From NCBI RefSeq assembly GCF_014191375.1, contig NZ_JACHWN010000001.1:434001-498000 (forward strand): DNA of 64,000 nucleotides. The letters are read 5' to 3'. The notes beneath the pieces are model-generated. The model searched no databases. It had not been told where the DNA came from and saw only the letters and a program-made list of their open reading frames with translations. The stretch is from Mesorhizobium sp. RMAD-H1 (GTDB lineage Bacteria; Pseudomonadota; Alphaproteobacteria; Rhizobiales; Rhizobiaceae). The position numbers and the translations under genes were made by a program. Positions 8,894-16,599 of this stretch are shown here, one piece after another. The stretch's first letter is position 1. Every line of letters starts with the position of its first letter.

Positions 8894-9912
8894 GCCGTGC
8901 GCGCCTCGCGAAACGAGACGAGGCGCTTGTTCCGCTCGTCCCAGAGCACGAGCTTCACGCAGCGGAGACTTTCCAGGATGGTGATACGGCCGATGTCGCG
9001 CAGTTCAGGATAATCCTTCAGCACTTCCGGTAGCCGGTAATAGGGAACCCTGCTCGACAGATGATGGACGTGATGGATTCCGATATTGCCGGTCAGCCAT
9101 TGCAGCACGGGAGGCAGATCGTAATAGGACGAGCCGTGCAGGGCGGAGTGCTGGAACTGCCATTCGGCGCCCTCCGACCATTGCGTGTCCTCGAACTGGT
9201 GCTGCACATAGAACAGCCAGATGCCGGCAGCGCTCGCCAGGAGCACGATCGGCAGGTGAACCAGCAGGAACGGGCCGACGCCGATCAGCCAGATGAGGCC
9301 GGCCGCCAGCACGAGGATGGCCAGATTGGTCGCCATTGTGGAGATCCACGGCGCGGCGCCTGAACGCATCATGCCGAACGGCAGCCGCTGCTTCAGCAGG
9401 AAGACCCAGATCGGGCCGATGACGAACATGACGATGGGATTGCGGTAAAGCCGGTATTTGACCCGTCCCCAGCGCGACAGGGCGCGATATTCGCTGACGG
9501 TGAGCGTCGTGATGTCGCCTATGCCGCGCTCGTCGAGATTGCCGGCGGAAGCGTGGTGGATGGCATGTGCGCGTTTCCAGTAATCATAGGGCGTGAGCGT
9601 CAATACGCCGATTGCCCGGCCGAGCCAGTCATCCGCCCGCCGATGGGCGAAAAACGAGCCGTGGCCGCAATCGTGCTGGATCATGAACAGCCGGAGCAGG
9701 AAGCCCGCCGCCGGAATGGTCAGCAGCAGGCCCCACCAGAAGCCGTAATGGACGGCGACGCCGGAAAGTGCCCACAGCGCGGCGAACGGGACGATCGTCA
9801 CCGCCAGTTCGAAGGCGCTGCGTCGCCGATCGGGCTGTCGGTAGTTGGAGAGGATCTTGAGCCAGGAACGATGGTCGATGGTGGCGGCGGAAGGGGGAAA
9901 AATCGCGTTCAT
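8890..9912 (-). CDS. Fatty acid desaturase (membrane di-iron)
   Basis: A 340-residue integral membrane desaturase. The three histidine boxes that bind two irons are all visible: HDCGHGS, HAIHHAS and the C-terminal IHHVHHLSS. Four or more hydrophobic helices separate them, as in acyl-lipid desaturases. The reaction would be O2-dependent introduction of a double bond in membrane lipid acyl chains; regiospecificity cannot be read from sequence. The start ATG (9912) follows the small gene at 9919-10170 by six bases on the same strand, so the two are probably co-transcribed. Confidence 0.92.
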   Translation of the reverse strand: MNAIFPPSAATIDHRSWLKILSNYRQPDRRRSAFELAVTIVPFAALWALSGVAVHYGFWWGLLLTIPAAGFLLRLFMIQHDCGHGSFFAHRRADDWLGRAIGVLTLTPYDYWKRAHAIHHASAGNLDERGIGDITTLTVSEYRALSRWGRVKYRLYRNPIVMFVIGPIWVFLLKQRLPFGMMRSGAAPWISTMATNLAILVLAAGLIWLIGVGPFLLVHLPIVLLASAAGIWLFYVQHQFEDTQWSEGAEWQFQHSALHGSSYYDLPPVLQWLTGNIGIHHVHHLSSRVPYYRLPEVLKDYPELRDIGRITILESLRCVKLVLWDERNKRLVSFREARTA

Positions 9913-9918
9913 ATGGGG

Positions 9919-10170
9919 TCAGGATCCAGCCCGTGCAGGGTGCTCGGAGGCGGTGGCACAGCGCAGATAGTGTTCCGCGTGCTGATAATAGTTTTCCGCC
10001 TCGACGCTGTTTCCGTTCATTGCTTCCGCGCGCGCCAGCTCGATATAGCGTTCATATTGATTTTGCGCGCCGCGGGCCTTTACGGCCTGGCTGCGGTTCA
10101 CGTTGGAAGGCGAGCGCGCCGCCTGTTTCGTTCGGTTGCTTTTCATGTGTGTTTTCAAGCCATCATGCAT
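9919..10170 (-). CDS. Small DUF4167-like protein
   Basis: An 83-residue basic protein. The first 40 residues are Arg/Lys/Ser/Asn-rich. The second half contains a helix QYERYIELARAEAMNGNSVE followed by AENYYQHAEHYLR, which matches the core of DUF4167 proteins of Rhizobiales. Those are usually longer with extended low-complexity tails, so this is a short stand-alone version. The start at ATG 10170 has AAAGGAG eight bases upstream. It precedes the desaturase by six bases and is probably in the same operon. The molecular function of the family is not known to me. Confidence 0.75.
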   Translation of the reverse strand: MHDGLKTHMKSNRTKQAARSPSNVNRSQAVKARGAQNQYERYIELARAEAMNGNSVEAENYYQHAEHYLRCATASEHPARAGS

Positions 10171-10370
10171 GGCCTGCTCCTTTGATGGGCCGCAAGTGAT
10201 GCGACAAGCCGGTATTCGGCCATTGCTCGGGCCGGTATCCGGATTTGCATTTGCTGAGTGGGAGGATAGCTCAAGGCTTCGATCAACCTCACAGGGAACG
10301 AGCCGAGCATGGTGTTCAACAAAAGTTTATATATGCGCGCGCCTGCCTGATTACAAGCCGGCGTTTTTGC

Positions 10371-10396
10371 GGGCGCGCATCAGCTTCGGCGCGCCC
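10371..10396. terminator. GC-rich hairpin downstream of SDR gene
   Basis: A perfect 8-bp stem (GGGCGCGC / GCGCGCCC) with a 10-base loop lies 14 bases beyond the stop of the minus-strand SDR gene. There is no T-run, so termination is only possible. The remaining intergenic DNA (10171-10370) shows no gene. Confidence 0.4.
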
Positions 10397-10410
10397 GATA
10401 CATTTCCTGT

Positions 10411-11289
10411 TCAGTGCAGCCGGTTCTCCGTATGCTTGTTTTTAAGCCCGTCATGGCTGTGCTCCAGCGGCAGCATCGGCTGCGGCTGCTCGGCGAGCGT
10501 GCCGGGCACCTGCTGGCCCGGACCGCCCTTGGCGATCGTCGTGCCGCCATCGGCATACCAGAGCGCGCCGGTCACATAGCTCGCCTCATCAGAGGCCAGG
10601 AAGGCGTAGATATTGGCCATCTCTTCCGGCGTGCCGCGCCGGCCGAGCACCGTGCCCGCCACCGTCATCTTTTCCATCTGGGCGTCCATCGGCCCCGTTT
10701 CCTTGTAGGTCCAGGCGGTATCGATCGGGCCGGGGCAGACGCAATTGGCCCGCACGCCATATTGGCCCTGCTCGAAAGCCACACCTTTCATGAAGGCATG
10801 GATGAAGCCTTTGGTCCCGCCATAGGGCGCATTATTGCCTTCGCCCATCTCGCCGGATTCGGAGCCGGCCGAGAGCACCACGCCGCGTGTCTTCTGCAGG
10901 TGCGGCAGCGCGAACTTGGTCATCAGGAAAGTGGAGCGGATATTGTTGCGGATCGTCTGGTCGAACGCCTCCACCGAATAGTCCTGGCATTCCGCCACTT
11001 CGATGAAGACGCCGGCATTGTTGACGAGCACGTCCAGCCTGCCGAAGCGCTCCACCGCTTTCTCGACGCATCGGCGCGCCGCCTGTTCGTCCGCCACGTC
11101 GCCCGGACAGGCTTCAGCCTCGCCGCCATTCTCGCGAATCGCGCGCGCCACATCCTCCATGGGGTCGTCCGGCAGCCCGGCCACTACGAGCCTCGCGCCC
11201 TCCCGGGCGAATTTATGCGCGATCGCCTCGCCGATGCCGGCGCCGGCTCCGGTGATGATTGCCACCTTGCCTTGCAGTCGTCCTGCCAT
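10411..11289 (-). CDS. Short-chain dehydrogenase/reductase (stress-operon SDR)
   Basis: A 292-residue classical SDR. The cofactor loop TGAGAGIG, the NNAG motif, the catalytic Ser in VVLSAGSESG and the Y-x-x-x-K of PYGGTKG are present, and the C-terminal GALWYADGG end is typical. About 35 extra residues follow that end, rich in Pro, Gln and His, which is longer than the usual 250-residue core. Substrate unknown. It lies 43 bases downstream of a small gene with an EcfG-type promoter and is likely part of that stress transcript. Confidence 0.85.
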   Translation of the reverse strand: MAGRLQGKVAIITGAGAGIGEAIAHKFAREGARLVVAGLPDDPMEDVARAIRENGGEAEACPGDVADEQAARRCVEKAVERFGRLDVLVNNAGVFIEVAECQDYSVEAFDQTIRNNIRSTFLMTKFALPHLQKTRGVVLSAGSESGEMGEGNNAPYGGTKGFIHAFMKGVAFEQGQYGVRANCVCPGPIDTAWTYKETGPMDAQMEKMTVAGTVLGRRGTPEEMANIYAFLASDEASYVTGALWYADGGTTIAKGGPGQQVPGTLAEQPQPMLPLEHSHDGLKNKHTENRLH

Positions 11290-11332
11290 TTTCGGATCTC
11301 CACTTGCTTGTCATCCTCGGTTCACAAAGATG

Positions 11333-11632
11333 TTATTGCTTCGGTTTCTCGACGCCGCGCGGCTCTGCCGTGCGTCTGGTCTGCTGCCCGACCGTGTCCG
11401 CCTGCACCTCCTCGTCATAGGGCGGCACCTGCCCGCCGCCGACATCGCCGGCGTCCGCCACGCGCCCGCCATTGGGTTCATCCTCGGGCGTCGTCTCTGC
11501 CTCGCTCCACACCTTGTCGGGATCACGCACGTCCTTCGACGTCGGCGCCGCCTTCCGGCGCTCCTGAGGAACATCCGTGCCTGTCGTCTTGCTGATTTTG
11601 GGCGTCTGGCGGCCAACCTGCTTGCTGGTCAT
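11333..11632 (-). CDS. Small hydrophilic hypothetical protein under EcfG-type promoter
   Basis: A 99-residue, highly polar and probably disordered protein rich in Lys, Arg, Glu, Pro and Thr. No domain is recognised. The ATG at 11632 has GGGAGGCG just upstream. A well-matched EcfG/RpoE2 promoter (GGAAC-N16-CGTT) lies about 40-60 bases before the start. It heads the probable operon with the SDR gene. Small disordered proteins of this kind are frequent in the general-stress regulons of Rhizobiales, but the function is unknown. Confidence 0.65.
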   Translation of the reverse strand: MTSKQVGRQTPKISKTTGTDVPQERRKAAPTSKDVRDPDKVWSEAETTPEDEPNGGRVADAGDVGGGQVPPYDEEVQADTVGQQTRRTAEPRGVEKPKQ

Positions 11633-11669
11633 CGTCGCCTCCCGTGATCGTTTCGTTTCAGGAAGACGA

Positions 11670-11694
11670 ACGGGGCGGGGGCCTTATTGTTCCT
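11670..11694 (-). promoter_or_regulatory. EcfG/RpoE2-type general stress promoter
   Basis: On the minus strand: GGAAC (11694-11690), a 16-base spacer, then CGTT (11673-11670). This matches the alphaproteobacterial general stress sigma consensus GGAAC-N16/17-cGTT without mismatch. It serves the 99-residue gene and probably the SDR. Confidence 0.85.
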
Positions 11695-12078
11695 GTCGGG
11701 CGACAGGCAATCCGCTGTCGAAGATGGCTTTTGTCAGCGGCTGCCGATCAGCCAATGCTCACAATGCGTTACAGGCTGAAGCAAAATATGGCTTCAGCGT
11801 CACGAAGCTGCCCTCTACCCATGTATAACGGTTGATGTTCCGGTTTTCGTGTGAAACCGGAATTTCGGGATGGCTGTGCGCCGGATCAACTGCATTTGCC
11901 GATCCAAATTTGTTGCTGCGACGGCCCGTCCCGGCATGCGGGCAAGCCGTGCCGTCTCGCTGCGCGCCCAGCCCGAAACAATGTTGCTCTCTTGGAGGAG
12001 CGTGCGACCGACGTCGAATGGAACTTTTCAGGCGTCATCGGAATTAGGCAGAGGAAACAAACACTTCGGGAATTTGCC
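11695..12078. other. Intergenic leader region of the sulfotransferase operon
   Basis: A stretch of about 380 bases between the divergent stress gene and the sulfotransferase-like operon. The frame of the downstream gene stays open back to 11851, but this part has no plausible start signal and atypical composition. A weak EcfG-like element (GGAAC near 12020, TT 19 bases later) was seen but lacks the GTT core. Confidence 0.35.
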
Positions 12079-13527
12079 GTGAAAATGGAGAAGGAAAGCC
12101 CCAATAAGCATCGGTCTCGGTCGGAACAGGCTGAAGGCGAGCCCTCTTCGAGGCTGGATCGGATCCTGCGAACGGTGAGCATGACGGGATGCGCGCTGCT
12201 GCTGTTCGTCGCCGGTGCGATAACCACGACAGGCGAGATCTTTCCTGGTCCGCAGATCGCCGCCGCTTATGAAGGGGGCAGGGCGCTTTACGACAAGGTC
12301 GTCAACTATCAGAACGTCTACGATACCGATCTCTGGTACCCGCAGCGCTCTGCCAAAAAGGGCGTGACGGCCTATGTTCCCGGCAAGGCGCAGGACGGGC
12401 TGACGCTCTATACCTCCGGCGACGGGCCAGCGGCCTATCTCATCGACATGAACGGCAAGGTCGTGCACGAATGGCGCCGGCCCTTCAGCACCCTCTGGCC
12501 GAAGGGGCCGCGCGGCAAGCTCTGGCAGGCGGGCGCGCAAACCGTATCGAAGCCCCAGCCCGATCCCTTCGTCTATTTCCGCCAGGCGCATGTCTTTCCC
12601 AATGGTGATCTGCTGGCGCTTTACGAAGGAGCGGGCGACACGCCCTATGGCTATGGTCTGGTCAAGCTCGACAAGAACTCCAACGTCATATGGAGCTATG
12701 CGGGGCGGGCCCACCATCAGTTCGACATCGGCCCCGACGGCAAGATTTATGTGCTGACGCACGAATATTCCAAGGAGAGGCTGAAACATTACGGCCATCT
12801 GAAGCCGCCGCGTCTCGATGACTATCTCGTCGTGCTTTCGCCCGATGGCGAGGAACTGGAGAAGATTCATTTGATGAAGGCGCTGGGCGATTCTCCCTAT
12901 CGCCAGCTGGGCTATTCGGTCTCGAATTTCTCCGTCGCCGAACCGGTCCATGCCAATGCCGTCGACTATGTGACGAGGGAGATGGCCGCCAATTTTCCGT
13001 TCGCCAGGGAAGGGCAGGTCCTGCTTTCCTTCCGCGAAATCGGCACGGGAACGGTCGCTGTGCTCGATCCGGGCACCAAGCAGATCACCTGGGCCACGAA
13101 CGGCCCGTGGATCGGCCAGCATGATCCGGATATCTTGCCCAACGGCAATATCCTGCTCTTCGATAATTTCGGCCATTTCCTTGGGCCCGAAGGCCAGACG
13201 CGCGTCGTGGAGTTCAATCCGCGCACGATGGAGATCGTCTGGCGTTACACGGGCACTGCCGACCATCCGCTGGACAGCCCGATCCGCGGTGAGCAGCAGC
13301 GCCTCGCAAATGGCAACACGCTGATCGATGAATCCTGCGCCGGCCGCCTGGTCGAGGTGACGCAGGACGGGCAGATCGTCTGGGAGTTCTTCAATCCCGC
13401 ACGCGGCGGCGATGACGGCGACAAGATTGCGATCTTTGGGTGGGCTCAACGGCTGTCCCCCTCCGACCTCGAGTTTCTGGGGCAGCCTGACGGGGCAAAA
13501 CAGCCAGACAAGGAGACACGAACATGA
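12079..13527 (+). CDS. Exported/membrane-anchored arylsulfotransferase (ASST)-like protein
   Basis: About 482 residues. A basic N-terminus is followed by one hydrophobic segment (TGCALLLFVAGAITTTG), which is a membrane anchor or signal. The rest is a repeat-rich beta-propeller of the arylsulfotransferase type, with DPDILPNGNILLFDN, RQAHVFPNGDLLALYEG and repeated WxY/NG blades. Classical ASST enzymes move sulfate from aryl sulfates to phenols in the periplasm without PAPS; PF14269-type relatives such as this are poorly characterised and may lack that activity. Start: GTG at 12079 with GGGA at good spacing; ATG at 12085 is an alternative. The stop overlaps the next gene as ATGA. It is the first gene of a four-gene operon ending in a PAPS-type sulfotransferase. 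Confidence 0.8.
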   Translation: MKMEKESPNKHRSRSEQAEGEPSSRLDRILRTVSMTGCALLLFVAGAITTTGEIFPGPQIAAAYEGGRALYDKVVNYQNVYDTDLWYPQRSAKKGVTAYVPGKAQDGLTLYTSGDGPAAYLIDMNGKVVHEWRRPFSTLWPKGPRGKLWQAGAQTVSKPQPDPFVYFRQAHVFPNGDLLALYEGAGDTPYGYGLVKLDKNSNVIWSYAGRAHHQFDIGPDGKIYVLTHEYSKERLKHYGHLKPPRLDDYLVVLSPDGEELEKIHLMKALGDSPYRQLGYSVSNFSVAEPVHANAVDYVTREMAANFPFAREGQVLLSFREIGTGTVAVLDPGTKQITWATNGPWIGQHDPDILPNGNILLFDNFGHFLGPEGQTRVVEFNPRTMEIVWRYTGTADHPLDSPIRGEQQRLANGNTLIDESCAGRLVEVTQDGQIVWEFFNPARGGDDGDKIAIFGWAQRLSPSDLEFLGQPDGAKQPDKETRT

Positions 13528-13790
13528 AGAAATCTATTGGTTTGATCATATTGCTCGTCACGCTGTCCGAGCCCACTGCCGCCTTCGCCTATGTCGGGCC
13601 GGGCGCGGGCTTGAGTCTGCTTGGAGCGCTGTGGGCGCTGCTGGCGGCCGTGGCCACCGCCATCTTCTTTGTGGTAGCTTGGCCGATCCGCAAGATGGTG
13701 CGCAGCCGGCGCAGCAGGAAGCTCGTCGCGCAGGAGGCGACCGGGGACACCGTCAAGAGGGTTGCCGCATCCACGGGGCAGGAAAAATAA
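13524..13790 (+). CDS. Small YVGPGAG-motif membrane protein
   Basis: An 88-residue protein with a predicted signal peptide (hydrophobic stretch ending in AFA). The motif AYVGPGAGLSLLG follows at the mature N-terminus, then one transmembrane helix (LWALLAAVATAIFFVVAW) and a short basic cytoplasmic tail (RKMVRSRRSRK). The YxGPGAG motif recurs in small bacterial membrane proteins that sit beside phosphatases, sulfatases or sulfotransferases; their function is not known to me. Translation is coupled to the ASST-like gene by a 4-base overlap. A partner or scaffold role for the adjacent enzymes is inference only. Confidence 0.75.
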   Translation: MKKSIGLIILLVTLSEPTAAFAYVGPGAGLSLLGALWALLAAVATAIFFVVAWPIRKMVRSRRSRKLVAQEATGDTVKRVAASTGQEK

Positions 13791-13802
13791 GGGGGCCTTG
13801 CC

Positions 13803-14528
13803 ATGCTGGGCCTTCTCGACCTGCCGTCGCCCGTTCTGTCGCTGATCGATAGTATCCTGACACCGGTCCTTCCTCCTGTCGGCAGGATCGTCGTTTGGGC
13901 CGCGGTTGGCGCTTTCGTATCGATGGAGCTCTATCGCCTCCTGTCACCGCAGCAGCAGATCGCCGGATTGAAGCAGGACCTGCAGCGCACCCAACGGGAG
14001 TTGAATGAATTCGACGGCCCGTTCGAGGAGGCGTGGCCGCATATCCGCCGTATGCTCTCGCTTGCCTTCCGCCGCGTCATGATCGTGTTTCCGTCGACGC
14101 TGATCGCCTCGCTGCCCGTGCTGATCCTGATCATCTGGGCCGATGCGCATTACGGCAAGAGCTTCCCCCCGCCCGGCCAGCCTATCAGCGTCCATATCAC
14201 GGGCGATTATCAGGGCCGCTGGGTCGATACCGGCGACGGCGCGCCGCCAAAGGCCGAGGTGATGGACGGCGCCGGGCGCCGGGTAGCCGAGGTGGCGGTG
14301 CCCAAACCCGTCAAGACGGTTCATAAATTGCGCTGGTGGAACATCCTTATCGGCAATCCCGCCGGCTATCTGCCCGATGACGCGCCCTTCGATCAGGTGG
14401 ATATCGCGCTGCCCCAGCAGCAATTCTTCTCCTCCGGCCCCGACTGGCTGCGCGGCTGGGAGCCGATCTTCTTCGCCTCGCTGCTGCTCTTTGCACTGAC
14501 GTTGAAGATCGTCCGCCGGATCGAATGA
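13803..14528 (+). CDS. Three-helix membrane protein of unknown function (EMC3/TMCO1-like topology)
   Basis: A 241-residue membrane protein. TM1 is at about residues 25-45, followed by a short coiled coil (QQQIAGLKQDLQRTQREL). An amphipathic basic stretch and TM2 (about 95-115) come next. A polar domain of about 100 residues (120-215), including PVKTVHKLRWWN, leads to TM3 near the C-terminus, ending in a basic tail. The order TM, coiled coil, TM, TM recalls the DUF106/EMC3/TMCO1 branch of the Oxa1 insertases, but here a large extracytoplasmic domain separates TM2 and TM3, so homology is unproven. It sits 12 bases after the YVGPGAG gene and 16 before the sulfotransferase. Confidence 0.7.
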   Translation: MLGLLDLPSPVLSLIDSILTPVLPPVGRIVVWAAVGAFVSMELYRLLSPQQQIAGLKQDLQRTQRELNEFDGPFEEAWPHIRRMLSLAFRRVMIVFPSTLIASLPVLILIIWADAHYGKSFPPPGQPISVHITGDYQGRWVDTGDGAPPKAEVMDGAGRRVAEVAVPKPVKTVHKLRWWNILIGNPAGYLPDDAPFDQVDIALPQQQFFSSGPDWLRGWEPIFFASLLLFALTLKIVRRIE

Positions 14529-14544
14529 CAATCGGAAAAATGAG

Positions 14545-15675
14545 ATGGATCAGACGGTAAAGCAGTCCGCCCCTATGGAGGTCGATCCGTGGACGGACAG
14601 GGTCGGCGGTCTTCTCGAGCGGTTCCCGGGCCTGATGATCAGGGCGGGCGATTGGGAAACGCGTATGCTGCGCGACCGCCTTGCGGAGATCGCCATCGAC
14701 CGGCCGGTCTATGTCGCCGGTCTGGCGCGCTCGGGCAGCACCATTCTTCTGGAGCTTCTTGCCCGCCATCCGGAAGCCGTCACGCACCGCTATCGCGATT
14801 TTCCGCTCCTGCCGATCCCTTGGGGCTGGAACTGGTTCGTCGATCGCGCCGGCCAGGTCGAACGGCAAGCAAAGGAACGCGCCCATCGCGACCGCATCGT
14901 GGTCACGCCCGAAAGCCCCGAGGCCTTTGAAGAGGTGCTCTGGAGCGCCTTCTTCGCCGGCCTGCATGATGAGGAGAAGAGCGCCGTGCTCGACCGCAAC
15001 ACGGCGCATCCCCGTTTCGAAGCCTTTTATCGCGACCATATCCGCAAGCTCCTGGCCCTGCGCGGGGGCAAGCGTTATGTCTCCAAGGGCAATTACAACG
15101 TCACCCGCATCGCCTATCTCAAGAAGATCCTGCCCGACGCGCGCTTCGTCGTGCCCATCAGGGACCCCGTCTGGCATATCGCCTCTCTGGTGAAGCAGCA
15201 CCGCCTTTTCCTGACAGCTGGCGCCGGGGATGAGCGGGTCCGGCGGCATATGCGGCGCAGCGGCCATTTCGAGTTCGGACCCGACCGCTGCGCCATCAAC
15301 ATAGCGCGTGACGGCGCGCCCGCACGCGCGGCACTTCATTGGCGGAATGGAGAAGAAATCGCCGGGTGGGCGGCGCAATGGGCCGATGTCTATGGCCATG
15401 TCGCCGACCTGATGCAGGACGCCGAGACGGCACAGGCAATCAAAATCGTGCGCTACGAGGATTTCTGTGCCGATCCCGGCCCGGTCTTTGCCGAGGTGCT
15501 GCAGCATTGCGGGTTGGAGCCGGCCGGCCTCATAGAGACAGCCGGCAGGATGGTCAGCCCGCCCACCTATTACGAGCCGTCCTTCACCTCGGCCGAACGC
15601 GACACCATCCGTGATCTCACGGCGGATGTAGCCGGCCGCTTCGGCTATGGCCAGGTCCTCAAAGAGGCGAATTAA
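14545..15675 (+). CDS. PAPS-dependent sulfotransferase family protein
   Basis: A 376-residue cytosolic protein with both cofactor signatures of PAPS sulfotransferases: the 5'-phosphosulfate loop YVAGLARSGSTILLELLARHP-like region (about residues 55-75) and the 3'-phosphate motif in RFVVPIRDPVWHIASLV (about 205-225). A late YEDFCADPGPVFAEV segment is also typical of the family (RYEDL-like). It would transfer sulfate from PAPS to a hydroxyl on a glycan, lipid or small molecule; the acceptor is unknown. Last gene of the operon starting at 12079. The 3' end overlaps the convergent gene 15672-15995 by four bases. Confidence 0.85.
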   Translation: MDQTVKQSAPMEVDPWTDRVGGLLERFPGLMIRAGDWETRMLRDRLAEIAIDRPVYVAGLARSGSTILLELLARHPEAVTHRYRDFPLLPIPWGWNWFVDRAGQVERQAKERAHRDRIVVTPESPEAFEEVLWSAFFAGLHDEEKSAVLDRNTAHPRFEAFYRDHIRKLLALRGGKRYVSKGNYNVTRIAYLKKILPDARFVVPIRDPVWHIASLVKQHRLFLTAGAGDERVRRHMRRSGHFEFGPDRCAINIARDGAPARAALHWRNGEEIAGWAAQWADVYGHVADLMQDAETAQAIKIVRYEDFCADPGPVFAEVLQHCGLEPAGLIETAGRMVSPPTYYEPSFTSAERDTIRDLTADVAGRFGYGQVLKEAN

Positions 15676-15995
15676 TCAGCCTCCACCCCGAGCTTCTTGG
15701 CCTTTTCCTCGAATTCGTCGCGGATGTCGTTGATCGTCGGCAGGTCCAGTGCCTTCAGTTCGGCATGAATCTTCTTCGCCGGATCGGAATCGAGGTCACG
15801 CCTGAAATTGACGAGCACATCCCGGGCCGAATCATAGTCTCGGAAACGCTCGATCTCGGCACGTGTCGCCTCCTGCACGTCTTTGAGCTTCCTGCGTTCG
15901 CTTTCGCTGCGGCCATCCGGCTTGGCCTTCATCACTGGATCGAATGCGCGCTCGACGACGAAATCGACGAGCTGACGTCTGGCCTCGGCTGCCAT
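15672..15995 (-). CDS. Small helical hypothetical protein
   Basis: A 107-residue, charged, mostly alpha-helical protein beginning MAAEARRQLVDFVVERAFDPV and containing RFRDYDSARDVLVNFRRDL. No catalytic motif is visible. It follows the DUF3008 gene by ten bases on the same strand, so both are probably expressed from the EcfG-like promoter at 16236-16260. Function unknown; a stress role is inferred only from the promoter and context. Confidence 0.7.
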   Translation of the reverse strand: MAAEARRQLVDFVVERAFDPVMKAKPDGRSESERRKLKDVQEATRAEIERFRDYDSARDVLVNFRRDLDSDPAKKIHAELKALDLPTINDIRDEFEEKAKKLGVEAD

Positions 15996-16005
15996 GGAAG
16001 TCTCC

Positions 16006-16197
16006 TCAGTCGGATTTGGATGCGTGTTCCGGTTTGCCTTTGCGCTTGGTCGAAGCCACGTCGTGCAATTCTTTTTCGCTCATTGACTCGACCATGGATT
16101 TCGAAGCGCCTTTCAGTTCGCTCTTCTTCTTTTCGCCGCGCTTGGCGGCAAGCGCGGCCCCGGCTGCCATCTGCTGGCTCTTTGATTTGGCGGGCAT
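16006..16197 (-). CDS. DUF3008 family small basic protein
   Basis: A 63-residue lysine-rich protein matching the DUF3008 pattern almost throughout: MPAKSKSQQMAAGAALAAKRG at the start, then LKGASKSMVESMSEKEL and a KGKPEHASKSD end. Such proteins are very abundant in Rhizobiales genomes and are often stress-induced, but no molecular function is established. It is first in a two-gene unit with 15672-15995 and has an EcfG-like promoter just upstream. Confidence 0.88.
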   Translation of the reverse strand: MPAKSKSQQMAAGAALAAKRGEKKKSELKGASKSMVESMSEKELHDVASTKRKGKPEHASKSD

Positions 16198-16235
16198 GTC
16201 ATAACCTCCGCGGTTTCCTTTGCTTCTGCCGTTCT

Positions 16236-16260
16236 AACGTCCGGCGGGCCGAATTGTTCA
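16236..16260 (-). promoter_or_regulatory. EcfG-type promoter (one mismatch) of the DUF3008 unit
   Basis: On the minus strand: TGAAC, a 16-base spacer, CGTT. Only the first base of the -35 differs from GGAAC. It ends about 40 bases upstream of the DUF3008 start and is divergent from the promoter at 16282-16306. Confidence 0.65.
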
Positions 16261-16281
16261 GGGCGGGCGGAGAAGCCGCTT

Positions 16282-16306
16282 GGAACCCGGCGGCTGCCAT
16301 GGTGTT
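16282..16306 (+). promoter_or_regulatory. EcfG-type promoter of the 76-residue gene
   Basis: GGAAC (16282-16286), a 16-base spacer, then TGTT (16303-16306). The -35 is exact and the -10 keeps the essential GTT. It lies 36 bases before the start of the next gene and is arranged back to back with the DUF3008 promoter. Confidence 0.75.
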
Positions 16307-16341
16307 ATCCCGGTTCAGGAAAGACGCAGGGGGACAATGCC

Positions 16342-16572
16342 ATGCCGCCGAAAGAAATGGATATTGTTTTGCTCAATCTGCCGCTCAGGATCGGTGCCTA
16401 TGTTCCTGATGACCTCCTGGAGGACTGGTTCGCGCCGGGAACCGGCATGAAACCACCGAGCGACAAGGCGCTTGCCGCGGCAGAGGCCTATGGCCGGCGT
16501 TTCGAATGCGAGTTCAAGCACTACCCGGAGCGGATGGAAGGTGTCTTCTGGAAATGGGTGCCGGCGATTTGA
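16342..16572 (+). CDS. Hypothetical 76-residue protein
   Basis: A small soluble protein (MPPKEMDIVLLNLPLRIGAY...) with no recognised domain, containing VPDDLLEDWFAPGTGMKPP and ending in a Trp-rich GVFWKWVPAI. The EcfG-like promoter just upstream and stress genes on both sides support it being real. It is followed 27 bases later by another very small gene. Function unknown. Confidence 0.6.
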   Translation: MPPKEMDIVLLNLPLRIGAYVPDDLLEDWFAPGTGMKPPSDKALAAAEAYGRRFECEFKHYPERMEGVFWKWVPAI

Positions 16573-16599
16573 CCAAACGTTATCCTGAGGAGTGAAGCC

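Noticed and set aside
10310-10340. GGAAC...GTT-like words between the DUF4167-like and SDR genes
   Set aside because: Spacer is 14 bases, too short for EcfG, and no gene on the plus strand follows.
12017-12045. GGAAC followed 19 bases later by TT before the ASST-like gene
   Set aside because: The -10 lacks the GTT core of EcfG promoters, so chance is a sufficient explanation.
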